Below are positions 18,462 through 26,631 of a stretch of 64,000 bases of DNA, in pieces. The stretch is from Flavobacterium bizetiae (GTDB lineage: Bacteria; Bacteroidota; Bacteroidia; Flavobacteriales; Flavobacteriaceae). The notes under the pieces are model-generated. The model made no database searches. It was not told the origin of the DNA and saw only the letters and a list, made by a program, of their open reading frames with translations. Both the position numbers and the translations under genes were made by a program. Every line of letters begins with the position of its first letter. Position 1 is the first letter of the stretch. The stretch covers positions 1 through 64,000 of the forward strand of contig NZ_CADCSU010000125.1 of assembly GCF_902804475.1 (NCBI RefSeq), read 5' to 3'.

Positions 18462-19016
18462 ATGAAAAATTTTTTATTACTAGCTGTCCTTACAGTTTTA
18501 GGATTTTTAAATGTTAATGCCCAAGAAATTAAATTTGGTGCTAAAGGAGGTCTCAACTTTGCCAATATCAGCGGAGATAATACCAAAGGTATTGATGTTG
18601 TAACATCGTTTAATTTTGGTGTTGTATCAGAAATTCCAGTTTCTGATAAATTTTCTTTTCAACCTGAAATAATGTATTCCGGTCAGGGATACAGTTTCGA
18701 TGACAATACCGTTGCCTTAAGTTATCTGAATATTCCTTTAATGGGAAAATATTATGTAACAAAAGGATTGAGCCTTGAAGCCGGACCGCAAATAGGATTT
18801 TTGCTTGCTGCCAAAAATGAAAAGACAAACGTAAAAGATTCGTTTAATACTGTTGATTTTGGAGTTAATTTTGGCCTGGGTTATAAACTTGACAACGGAC
18901 TTAATTTTGGCGCAAGATATAATTTGGGATTAACTGATATTAATAATGTAGAAGGTTCTTCAAGTAAAAACAAAAACAGCGTATTTCAATTATCTGTTGG
19001 TTATTTCTTTTTCTAA
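18462..19016 (+). CDS. Porin family outer membrane beta-barrel protein
   Basis: A 184-residue exported protein: signal peptide to VNAQE (residue 21), then the GAKGGLNFANISGD opening and FQPEIMYSGQGYSF, which are typical of PF13568-type barrels, and an aromatic C-terminus LSVGYFFF. A normal length for the eight-strand family. Its leader matches that of the other barrel gene, so both may answer to the neighbouring AraC regulator. The terminator at 19100 ends it. Confidence 0.88.
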   Translation: MKNFLLLAVLTVLGFLNVNAQEIKFGAKGGLNFANISGDNTKGIDVVTSFNFGVVSEIPVSDKFSFQPEIMYSGQGYSFDDNTVALSYLNIPLMGKYYVTKGLSLEAGPQIGFLLAAKNEKTNVKDSFNTVDFGVNFGLGYKLDNGLNFGARYNLGLTDINNVEGSSSKNKNSVFQLSVGYFFF

Positions 19017-19099
19017 AGTTTAATAATTTTCAACATTTATGCCTTACCTCAGTCTTTTTGAATAAAGGTTAAATCACTGCCGCGAACAACTATTACCAC

Positions 19100-19129
19100 A
19101 AAGCTTCAGAGAAATCTGGAGCTTTTTTT
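19100..19129 (+). terminator. Rho-independent terminator, family copy 7
   Basis: AAAGCTTCAGA-GAAA-TCTGGAGCTTT plus T residues, 83 bases after the porin-family gene. It also abuts the 3' end of the small minus-strand gene at 19142. Confidence 0.85.
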
Positions 19130-19141
19130 ATTCCATACAAC

Positions 19142-19288
19142 CTAAACCAATTTCGAAATTATAAAAACAGCAATACAAAAAACTACAGTAAATACGATTG
19201 AATTAACGAATCTGTCTTTTGCCCGAATCGATTTATCAGATAATTTTACTTTCGTTGCATGTTTTTTGCTCCATTTATTTGCTTTCAT
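19142..19288 (-). CDS. Small single-pass membrane protein (48 aa)
   Basis: A short minus-strand frame from ATG (19286-19288) to TAG (19142-19144). The first 28 residues are strongly basic (MKANKWSKKHATKVKLSDKS and on), followed by one hydrophobic helix of about 17 residues (IVFTVVFCIAVFIISKL). This order, basic then membrane helix, is a believable small inner-membrane protein rather than a chance frame. No family recognised. It lies in a 690-base gap between two plus-strand genes. Confidence 0.5.
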   Translation of the reverse strand: MKANKWSKKHATKVKLSDKSIRAKDRFVNSIVFTVVFCIAVFIISKLV

Positions 19289-19704
19289 ATTTTTTTATTT
19301 TAATTCAACACTTTTTTCTCCTTAAAGTCAAATGTTGTGCCAAAATAACGGGATAAATCATAAGTAAATGAATTTCAAACAAGTAGGGAAACAGGCATTC
19401 TCATTAAATTTATAAACCCCTTTCAAAATGATACGATGCCTTTCAAAATAGTACAAATTTGTTTTGATTTTGTATAATAAAAAGCATTTTCTAAAGAAAT
19501 AACAATTGGAAAACATTGCAGTAAATTAATTAACATGTTTTCTCTACAACGCAGTTTGTATTCGTAAATGTTTTTATAAATTTGCAATCTTATATTGAAA
19601 CCGTTTATTTTCAGTACAAAATTATGACTTTCACACAAATACCTCAAAATTGCCTTAAAGTCTTCATCCAAAACAAATTTTTATAATCATACTTACACAA
19701 CACA
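19289..19704. other. Intergenic region with the promoter of the Ppx-like gene
   Basis: Apart from the promoter at 19555-19584 nothing is recognised. An 82-residue minus-strand frame (19423-19671) covers that promoter and has no family signature; I do not call it. Confidence 0.4.
19555..19584 (+). promoter_or_regulatory. Promoter of the Ppx/GppA-like gene
   Basis: TTTG (19555-19558), 18 bp, TAAATTTG (19577-19584): full match to the Bacteroidota consensus. It leaves an untranslated leader of about 115 bases before the ATG at 19705. Confidence 0.75.
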
Positions 19705-20799
19705 ATGCTTAAAAAAAACAAACCCCAGATTTTATTTTTTATTCTTTTAAACTTATTTTTTTCCATTAATTCCTTTTCGCAAAAGAATGTGTATGTAGGA
19801 ATTGAAATCGGAAGAAGAGCAATCAAAACTTCTGTTCTTGAAATCAACAATATCAAGAAAGCAGATTATAAAATTCTTTACTTTTCGAATGACAGAATTA
19901 GTCTTGCTGATCATATTGCCAGTTTTGGAGAATTGCCTCAGGAAGACATCAACAAAACAAGTATTATAGTTGCTGACCAATTAAGAAAAGTAAGAGCTGA
20001 CTTTAAAATTTCTGAAGGAAATATATTTATAGTTGCATCTCCTGTTTTTTCTTCTGCCCGCAACATCGATGTTTTAAAAAATAAAATTTCGACTCTTACC
20101 AACAAAACTTTTGACATTATCAATGCTGATGAAGAAGCTAAAATGTTAGTTAAAGGTGCTATACCTCCTGTTGATTATTCTAACGCAATATTGTTAGACA
20201 TTGGTGCTCAAACTACTAAAGGTGGATACATTGATGAAATTGATGATAACAAATTAGAGTTCATCCCTTTAGAACTTGATTTTGGTACAATGACACTTAC
20301 TGATGCAGTAAAAAAGACGGTTGTAAATCAAAGTCAGGCTAATGATATGTCGACATACCAGGAAAAATCTTTTGACTTTAATACCGTTTTACGTAAAAAA
20401 ATCAAAGAAATGCTTGATGCAAATCCTCTTATCTTAAAAAAGGAAAAAATATATTTATCAGGAGGAGCTGTATGGGCTTTTGCAACTTTATATTATAATG
20501 AAAACTTAAAAGATCACTATATTCCTTTCAGTTTAGAAGATGTTATTAATTACGATGCAATTCTGAAAAACAACTTCAACAAGTTCAGTAATCTTTCTAA
20601 AACGAATGCAGAAGTAGACAGAGTTTTAAAAACATATGACCAGAAATACCTTATTTCTGCCAACAACATTCTTTCGAACTGTCTTGAAAGTATTCCTAAC
20701 GTAGCAACAAAAAAAATATATTTTGTGAAAGACGGACAAGTAACCTGGCTTATGTCATACATTGCAGACCGTTCTAAGAAAATAAATACTAATTTCTAA
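19705..20799 (+). CDS. Exported Ppx/GppA-like (actin-fold) protein
   Basis: A 364-residue protein with a signal peptide (FFILLNLFFSINSFSQ, cut near residue 26) followed by an exopolyphosphatase/guanosine-pentaphosphatase-like ASKHA fold. Matches: VYVGIEIGRRAIKTSVLEI (phosphate-1 loop), FIVASPVFSSARN, INADEEAKMLVKGAIPP (family motif NADEEA, like the GEEEA of Ppx), LLDIGAQTTKGGY (phosphate-2 loop) and YLSGGAVWAFATL (adenosine-type loop). Ppx/GppA enzymes are cytoplasmic, so an exported version is unusual; the first loop has GRRAIK where a typical enzyme has GSNSxR. It is a monocistron with a clear promoter and a strong terminator. Confidence 0.7.
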   Translation: MLKKNKPQILFFILLNLFFSINSFSQKNVYVGIEIGRRAIKTSVLEINNIKKADYKILYFSNDRISLADHIASFGELPQEDINKTSIIVADQLRKVRADFKISEGNIFIVASPVFSSARNIDVLKNKISTLTNKTFDIINADEEAKMLVKGAIPPVDYSNAILLDIGAQTTKGGYIDEIDDNKLEFIPLELDFGTMTLTDAVKKTVVNQSQANDMSTYQEKSFDFNTVLRKKIKEMLDANPLILKKEKIYLSGGAVWAFATLYYNENLKDHYIPFSLEDVINYDAILKNNFNKFSNLSKTNAEVDRVLKTYDQKYLISANNILSNCLESIPNVATKKIYFVKDGQVTWLMSYIADRSKKINTNF

Positions 20800-20832
20800 G
20801 ATATAGATTTTACTTTTATAATAAAAGCAAAC

Positions 20833-20871
20833 AAAAAGGGTTGTCTCAAAAATATTGAGACAACCCTTTTT
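20833..20871. terminator. Bidirectional terminator
   Basis: AAAAAGGGTTGTCTCAA and its exact complement around a short AT loop, with T tracts on both sides. It serves the Ppx-like gene (plus) and the triple-RidA gene (minus). Confidence 0.92.
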
Positions 20872-20907
20872 AATTAAACAACTTTTATACTTTATATATT
20901 TAATAAG

Positions 20908-22185
20908 TTATACGTTTGGAGGTGTTCCTTCTGCATTTGCCGCAACTACATCTACCTGAATTAACGCATCTTTAAGCAAGGCTGATACACCAACTGTTCT
21001 TCTTGAAGGAATTCCGCCCGGGAAGAATGTTTTATAAACCTCATCTACAGCATCAATATCTTCGATGTTTTTAAGGAAGATATTTACTTTTACCAAATCA
21101 TCCATTACATGATTAATACTTTCCAGAATGGTTTTGATATTTTTTAAACATTGTTGCGCTTGCTCTTTTATACCACCGGCAATAAGTTTACCTGTTTTAG
21201 GATCTAAAGGCAATTGAGCCGAAATATGATTGTAATGAGAAAATGCCACCGTTTGTGTCGATAGAGAACACTTTGGTGCTTTTTCGGTATTGTTTGCTTT
21301 TATAACAATTCCGTGTCTGTCTTCGATAGCTTGCGGAGGCGTGCCATCACCGTGAGAAATCACTGCTTCAATTTGTACCAAAGCCTGCATTGGCAAAGCC
21401 GAAGCTGCAATGGTTGTACGTGCAGGGAAATAAGCTACAGCTCTCGCAATAGCTGAATCTGGGAAAAACGTTGTATAAACTTCGTTTACAGCTTGAACAT
21501 CTGAAAGGTTTTTAACAAAAACATTAATCTTCACGATATCATCAAAAGGAACATCGATACTTTCTAAAATTGATTTAATATTTTTTAAACATTGTGCAGA
21601 TTGTTCTTTTACTCCGCCAATTACCAATCTGCCCGTTTTAGGATCGATAGGCAATTGAGCCGAAAGATTATTGTAATGAGAAAATGAAACTGTTTGCGAA
21701 GACAAAGCATTTACTGGAGCATTCGCCGTGTTGTTTGTAAGCTTTATAAGATCACCTGATTGAGGCGCGTTCGGAATTGTACCTTCTCCGTTTGAAACCA
21801 ATGCTTCTACTTGTACCAATGCATTCATTGGCAAAGCTGCAACTGCTACTGTAGTTCTTGTAGGAACATAAGTCGGGAAAAAAGTTTTATAAACTTCGTT
21901 TACAGCATCAACATCTTTAATGTTTGTAACAAAAACAGTAATCCTAACCACATCGCTCATAACATGGTCGATGCTTTCTACAATTGCCTGAATGTTTTTA
22001 AAGCATTGTTCTGCCTGTTCTTTTACACCGCCAGAAACTAATTTACCTGATTTTGGATCGATTGGTAATTGTGCCGAAAGGTTATTATAATGAGAGAAAG
22101 CTACGGTTTGTGAATAAGGACCGATACTTTTTGGGGCATTTTTAGTATTTCTTGCTAATACTGCATTTACTTTATTTGAAGCCAT
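20908..22185 (-). CDS. Triple RidA-domain fusion protein
   Basis: A 425-residue cytoplasmic protein made of three tandem RidA/YjgF domains (about residues 8-133, 145-285, 298-423) joined by short linkers. RidA is normally a 130-residue trimer that hydrolyses reactive imines and enamines from PLP enzymes. Domain 1 keeps GPYSQTVAFS, the arginine in PTRTTVAV and VQVEA. Domain 2 has ALSSQTVSFS instead of GPYSQ and a short insertion before PARTTIAAS. Domain 3 has CSLSTQTVAFS and D instead of E in IQVDV. One chain therefore seems to make a whole trimer with perhaps one fully competent site. It precedes an AraC regulator on the same strand. Confidence 0.9.
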   Translation of the reverse strand: MASNKVNAVLARNTKNAPKSIGPYSQTVAFSHYNNLSAQLPIDPKSGKLVSGGVKEQAEQCFKNIQAIVESIDHVMSDVVRITVFVTNIKDVDAVNEVYKTFFPTYVPTRTTVAVAALPMNALVQVEALVSNGEGTIPNAPQSGDLIKLTNNTANAPVNALSSQTVSFSHYNNLSAQLPIDPKTGRLVIGGVKEQSAQCLKNIKSILESIDVPFDDIVKINVFVKNLSDVQAVNEVYTTFFPDSAIARAVAYFPARTTIAASALPMQALVQIEAVISHGDGTPPQAIEDRHGIVIKANNTEKAPKCSLSTQTVAFSHYNHISAQLPLDPKTGKLIAGGIKEQAQQCLKNIKTILESINHVMDDLVKVNIFLKNIEDIDAVDEVYKTFFPGGIPSRRTVGVSALLKDALIQVDVVAANAEGTPPNV

Positions 22186-22373
22186 TTTGTGTATTTTTAA
22201 CCTAATTAATAATGGGAGTTTTTTTTGCTTAATTCAAAAGAATTAAGTGCCATATTCTGGCTAACTCAAAATTATTATTCTTAGCATTCAAAATAATTCA
22301 CGATAGGACATCAAAATATAATTATAAGACTTTTCTTTCTTAGTATATATTCTTCAATAATTAAAAATTAAAT

Positions 22374-23255
22374 CTAGTGAGAAAGATTCTGCAAGCGACG
22401 GTAATCAGTAGGAGAAATAGCGGAATGTTTCTTAAAAAAACGTCCGAAAGCAGAAACGGAATTAAAACGCAATCGATAAGCAATGTCGCTTATGTTGATT
22501 GCCGGATTTCCTAACAATACTACGGCTTCTTTTAATAAATGTGCATCGATAATTTCGTGAGGCGTTTTATCTACGGCTTTTTTTACAATCTGAATCAGGT
22601 ATTTATTTGAGATATGAAGTTTTTGAGCGTAATAATTTACTCCTTTATGCTGGCTGATATTTTCCATAACCAACTTAAGAAACTGAAAATAAATTTCTTT
22701 GGGATTATTAAGAACTACATCATTTTTTGTTTTTTCTTGTGGTAAAAATTCAGCCGTTTCGAGAAGCAAATTAAAGATGATTGTCCGGACAATTTCATCT
22801 TTAAATTTAAGATTGGCACTGATTTTATTTTCAAGGTATTTCATGAGCTTAATTAACTTTTTAGCTTCTTGTTCCTTGAGATGCATGAACTCATAAGATT
22901 TGTCTTTAAAAAATGTAAGACGCTCAATAATAAAAGGATCGGATATATTTTTAAGCAAAAACTCTTTCTCAAAAAAAAGCAATTTTACCCGAAAGTCTTC
23001 GCTATTATTCTGAAAAGCAATAATTGTAGCTGGCCTCGCCAATAACAAACTAAACGGACTTACGGCATGCTTTTTACCATCGATTGAAACCACAATATTC
23101 CCTTCTGTACAAATACACAATGAATAATAATCCATTCTGAAAGGTTTCTGGGGATAATCGATTTGTTTCTTGCCTGAAGAGACATAATAGGGCAAATTAT
23201 TATCAACCTCAAAGTAGGCTAATGTATCGCTTATTTTATCATAAGGTTGATCCAT
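22374..23255 (-). CDS. AraC family transcriptional regulator
   Basis: A 293-residue soluble regulator. Residues 1-170 are a cupin-like sensor (SPFSLLLARPATII and FRVKLLFFEKEFL), and 190-290 the AraC domain with two helix-turn-helices (YYAQKLHISNKYLIQIVKKA and INISDIAYRLRFNSVSAFGR, then FFKKHSAISPTDYRRL). It lies between the triple-RidA gene and oleate hydratase on the same strand. A pair of 12-base direct repeats 21 bp apart in front of oleate hydratase is a likely binding site, making that gene the best candidate target. Confidence 0.92.
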   Translation of the reverse strand: MDQPYDKISDTLAYFEVDNNLPYYVSSGKKQIDYPQKPFRMDYYSLCICTEGNIVVSIDGKKHAVSPFSLLLARPATIIAFQNNSEDFRVKLLFFEKEFLLKNISDPFIIERLTFFKDKSYEFMHLKEQEAKKLIKLMKYLENKISANLKFKDEIVRTIIFNLLLETAEFLPQEKTKNDVVLNNPKEIYFQFLKLVMENISQHKGVNYYAQKLHISNKYLIQIVKKAVDKTPHEIIDAHLLKEAVVLLGNPAINISDIAYRLRFNSVSAFGRFFKKHSAISPTDYRRLQNLSH

Positions 23256-23380
23256 ACTGCGTAAATATTGCTTAACTATTAATTTTGGAAGACTAATTTA
23301 CGTATAAAAATAAGCAATAATCTGAGATAATTCCCTATAAAATTGGACGATTTAAGAAAAAACAACGGTTAATTAATATA

Positions 23381-23419
23381 AAAATGACGCCAGAGCAAAA
23401 AGCCTTAGCGTCATTTTTT
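23381..23419 (-). terminator. Terminator of oleate hydratase
   Basis: Stem AAAATGACGC / GCGTCATTTT with an A/T tract on each side, 37 bases after the oleate hydratase stop on the minus strand. Confidence 0.85.
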
Positions 23420-23455
23420 CTTAATTATTATCCTGTAAAAAGAAATAGATTTTTC

Positions 23456-25396
23456 TTAATCTCTAATTCCTCCTATCCAGCTTTTTAATCTATTAATTTG
23501 TTCTGTAAAAAAAGATTCATGTTCTTGAGAATCTTCTGCATTTTCTACCAGAAGATGTTCGTAATACGTTCCTTTTAGAAATTTTCTTAAAAGCCCCTCA
23601 CCTACTATTGGCTCATAATCATTTAATGATTGTGCTGCTTTAAGCAAATGACGAAGATCATATTGTAACGGATTAATGTCCGGTACTTGTTTGTTTAGAT
23701 TCAATAATTCATAAACTGCTATTCTCGCAGTTCGTACAGAACTTTCCATCGTAAATACAATGTCGTTATTGGTTTCTACAAATTGTCCTACCAAACCTAA
23801 ATTTTTACAGCCTTCAGGAACTACTTGTGGACGATCGCCTTTTGCTCTTGGCATAAACATAGAAGTAATGTATGGCATAAATGAACTACGTATAATTGTA
23901 TTTTCGACAATATTATCCAGCTGATCGATAATTCCTAAATGATACGCCAATTCAGCTAGAATTTCATCTCCTGTACATTGAGGCATTGTTTTTTTGACAT
24001 AATCCCCTTCTTTATCCATAAAAAGCGCATATACCCAAATTACTAAAATATCATCTGGCTGGTCAGGAAAATGCGGTTGTCTGTTACAGGTAAAACTCAT
24101 TAACCAATTTGAATCACTAATCGTAACTATTCCTCCCGTGGCAGTTTTACCAGAATAAGGATCGTTTACGCACAACTCTTTTACTTTCTCTGTAAAAGCA
24201 GAAGGTTTACAGGTTAGTGTAGCAGATTCCCATGAAGATTTTTCGATGTTTCCACAGAATTTTTCCGGTTTACCAAAAACAGGTGATTTCGCTGCCAGGT
24301 TTTTCCATAATTTCCATCCCGCGCTTTGTCCGCTTTTGCTATTATCCAAATCAATCGCCGGAGCGGTTTTATTATCACCGTAAAAAGTATCTTCGGTCAT
24401 TGAACCTGTTGTAGCAATTACATAATTTTCTTTACCAACAGGAATTCTTTCTTCTTTACCATCTTTTTCAATAATGATCGCTTCGACAACTTTACCATTG
24501 ATATCACTGTGAATATCTAAATCCTTAACGAGTGTATTAAGATCGATTTGTACACCTTTGCTTTGAAGAAATTTTCTAAGCGGCGTAACAAAAGTATCGT
24601 ACTGATTGTATTTTGGGAAAACTAAACACGAAAGATCTTTCATTCCGTCTATCGCGTGCAGAAAACGGTGCATGTATAATTTACATTCTAGTAAACTATG
24701 CCAGTTTTCGAAAGCAAACATTGTTCTCCAGAAAAACCAAAAATTACTTTCCAAAAATGATTTACTAAAATAACCTTCGATGGTAATATCGTCTAAATCT
24801 TCTTTTTTCTTAAGCAACAATTTTACAATCGCAAGTTGGTCTTTTTTCTCTAATCCAAATTTGCTAAAATCCTTAATTTGGCCTTTATTATGAATTAATC
24901 TCGCTTTTGAGTAATTAGGATCATTATCATTTACCAAACGATATTCGTCTAATACACTATAAGGTTCTGGCAATTCAAGAGCCGGAATATCCTGAAAAAT
25001 ATCCCAAAGGTTTTCGTACGTCATATCCATTTCGCGACCTCCGCGAATAATATAACCATCGGTAGTATTTCCGGCACCATCCAGCGATCCGCCATCTACG
25101 TGCAACTGATCCAGAAAAATGATATTCTCGCCCGGAATATGACCATCACGAATAAAATAATAAGCTGCCGCCATTCCGGCGATGCCGCTTCCTACAATAT
25201 AAATTTTACTGTCTTTGTATGATTTTGACGGAATTCCTTTATTACGCTGGTAATTCCCGATTTGATCTGAAAAAGGCATTGTTTTTTCAGGTGTATTAAT
25301 TTGAATCTCTTTACTCGAGTCGGGCTGGTGGTTCACATTTCCATATTCTTTAGAACCATTTAATAATTTTTCGAATTTTGAAGTGGTAGAACTCAT
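23456..25396 (-). CDS. ohyA: Oleate hydratase
   Basis: FAD-dependent fatty acid hydratase, 646 residues, the family once called myosin-cross-reactive antigen. It adds water to the cis-9 double bond of unsaturated fatty acids to give 10-hydroxy acids. Seen: KIYIVGSGIAGMAAAYYF (dinucleotide fold, residues about 64-81), the FAD-contact loop DGAGNTTDGYIIRGGREMDM with the catalytic glutamate in GGREM, and the IVTISDSNWLMSFTCNRQPH segment. The roughly 50-residue N-terminal extension before the fold is normal for the long family form. Single gene with its own promoter and terminator. It probably detoxifies host or environmental unsaturated fatty acids. Confidence 0.95.
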   Translation of the reverse strand: MSSTTSKFEKLLNGSKEYGNVNHQPDSSKEIQINTPEKTMPFSDQIGNYQRNKGIPSKSYKDSKIYIVGSGIAGMAAAYYFIRDGHIPGENIIFLDQLHVDGGSLDGAGNTTDGYIIRGGREMDMTYENLWDIFQDIPALELPEPYSVLDEYRLVNDNDPNYSKARLIHNKGQIKDFSKFGLEKKDQLAIVKLLLKKKEDLDDITIEGYFSKSFLESNFWFFWRTMFAFENWHSLLECKLYMHRFLHAIDGMKDLSCLVFPKYNQYDTFVTPLRKFLQSKGVQIDLNTLVKDLDIHSDINGKVVEAIIIEKDGKEERIPVGKENYVIATTGSMTEDTFYGDNKTAPAIDLDNSKSGQSAGWKLWKNLAAKSPVFGKPEKFCGNIEKSSWESATLTCKPSAFTEKVKELCVNDPYSGKTATGGIVTISDSNWLMSFTCNRQPHFPDQPDDILVIWVYALFMDKEGDYVKKTMPQCTGDEILAELAYHLGIIDQLDNIVENTIIRSSFMPYITSMFMPRAKGDRPQVVPEGCKNLGLVGQFVETNNDIVFTMESSVRTARIAVYELLNLNKQVPDINPLQYDLRHLLKAAQSLNDYEPIVGEGLLRKFLKGTYYEHLLVENAEDSQEHESFFTEQINRLKSWIGGIRD

Positions 25397-25419
25397 AACT
25401 AATCTATTTTTGATTTACT

Positions 25420-25427
25420 CAAAGTTA
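25420..25427 (-). promoter_or_regulatory. -7 element of oleate hydratase (TAACTTTG on the minus strand)
   Basis: Exact TAnnTTTG on the minus strand, 23 bases before the ATG. There is no TTTG at -33; instead the proximal AraC-type repeat sits there, as expected for an activator-dependent promoter. Confidence 0.6.
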
Positions 25428-25450
25428 AGATTACCAACAGAATAATGTGC

Positions 25451-25483
25451 ATCCCGAAATTCATTATTGCTATCCCGAAATTC
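25451..25483 (-). promoter_or_regulatory. Candidate AraC operator: direct repeats 21 bp apart
   Basis: ATCCCGAAATTC occurs at 25451-25462 and again at 25472-25483. Start-to-start distance is 21 bp, two helical turns, the classical spacing of AraC half-sites. The proximal copy ends 23 bp upstream of the -7 element of oleate hydratase. The AraC gene two positions downstream is the natural candidate to bind it. Confidence 0.6.
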
Positions 25484-25538
25484 CGTTTTGGTTATTATAC
25501 CTAATTGTTTTTTGTTGTTACTCCAATACAGAAATATT

Positions 25539-25569
25539 TTTGCTACAGCAATAAATCTGTGTACTTTTG
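25539..25569 (+). promoter_or_regulatory. Promoter of the APH-family kinase gene
   Basis: TTTG (25539-25542), 19 bp, TACTTTTG (25562-25569): full consensus. It overlaps the first ATG of the frame (25567), so translation must start later, at 25606. Confidence 0.75.
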
Positions 25570-25605
25570 AATTTTATTCAGCCCAAACAATCTAAGCACT
25601 ATTCA

Positions 25606-26586
25606 ATGAAAACCTTCTCTGTAACCAGCTCTATAATTTCATCATCAGACATTGCAGATTTTGTTTGTGAAAAATATGCATTATCCCCAAATACAACTTG
25701 CCGGTTATTAAAAACAGGAATCAATCACACCTATCGTATTGATACCGATAACGAGAGTTTTATATTTAGGCTTTACAGCTGCAACTGGCGAACCAAACAA
25801 GAAATTGCCGAAGAATTAAAGTTACTACAGCTTTTAAAACAAAATGATATTGCGGTTTCTTATCCAATTTCAAATCGTTCAGAGAATCTTATTAACGACA
25901 TAAATGCTCCGGAAGGATTACGTTACGCTGTTTTGTTTTCTTTTGCCAAAGGAAATAAAGTTCTAAACTTTAGCGAGGATATTCATTCTGAAATTGGAAC
26001 GTTAATGGCCAGAATTCATCAACAAACCAAAGGATTAAAGCTTAACAGAATTACCTATACGCCTGAAATTTTATTAAATCAATCCCTAAATTATATCAAA
26101 CCTTTTCTTTCTGATGAAACTGAAGAAATGCAATTTCTTATAGAAACCCGATTCATTCTGGAAAAGGAATTATTGAATGCCAATACCAAACTATTGCGCA
26201 CAGGAATTGTGCACATGGATATATGGTTTGATAATTTGAATATTTCTGATGATAATAAGGTTACGCTATTTGATTTTGACTTTTGCGGAAACGGCTGGCT
26301 TTGCTTAGACATTGCCTATTACATCCTGCAATTGCATAGCACTGAAAAGGACGATACCGAAAGAACTGCCAAAATAAATGCATTTTATAAAGGTTACGAG
26401 ACGATAGAAAAAATCAGTGACGAAGAGAAACGATTAATCCCTATTTTAGGCGTTTGCATGTACTATTTTTACTTAGGAGTTCAGTGCAACAGGTTCGAAA
26501 ATTGGTCGAATACCTTTTTGAATGAAGTCTATTTAAAACGTTTTATTGCCGTTTTGATTAAAGGTTATTACGAAAAAGTAACTTAA
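25606..26586 (+). CDS. APH / homoserine kinase II-like phosphotransferase
   Basis: Cytoplasmic kinase-fold protein, 326 residues from the ATG at 25606 (an ATG at 25567 lies inside the promoter). The catalytic HMDIWFDNLN (Brenner motif HxDxxxxN) and the metal-binding FDFDFCG downstream are intact; RLLKTGINHTYRI forms the nucleotide loop and FIFRLY holds the strand usually carrying the lysine, here arginine. Members phosphorylate aminoglycosides, homoserine, choline, fructosamine or similar; the closest look is the StrB/homoserine-kinase-like branch. Divergent from oleate hydratase. Not evidence of drug resistance by itself. Confidence 0.85.
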   Translation: MKTFSVTSSIISSSDIADFVCEKYALSPNTTCRLLKTGINHTYRIDTDNESFIFRLYSCNWRTKQEIAEELKLLQLLKQNDIAVSYPISNRSENLINDINAPEGLRYAVLFSFAKGNKVLNFSEDIHSEIGTLMARIHQQTKGLKLNRITYTPEILLNQSLNYIKPFLSDETEEMQFLIETRFILEKELLNANTKLLRTGIVHMDIWFDNLNISDDNKVTLFDFDFCGNGWLCLDIAYYILQLHSTEKDDTERTAKINAFYKGYETIEKISDEEKRLIPILGVCMYYFYLGVQCNRFENWSNTFLNEVYLKRFIAVLIKGYYEKVT

Positions 26587-26631
26587 AATATCTCACAAAC
26601 ATAATCTGTTCTCTTAGTATCAGACTTAGTA

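Noticed and set aside
19423..19671. 82-residue minus-strand frame
   Set aside because: It covers the clear plus-strand promoter at 19555-19584 and has no family signature or translation signal.
25606..26586. Call as an aminoglycoside resistance gene
   Set aside because: Only the kinase fold is shown; many APH-fold proteins act on metabolites, and no resistance cluster surrounds it.
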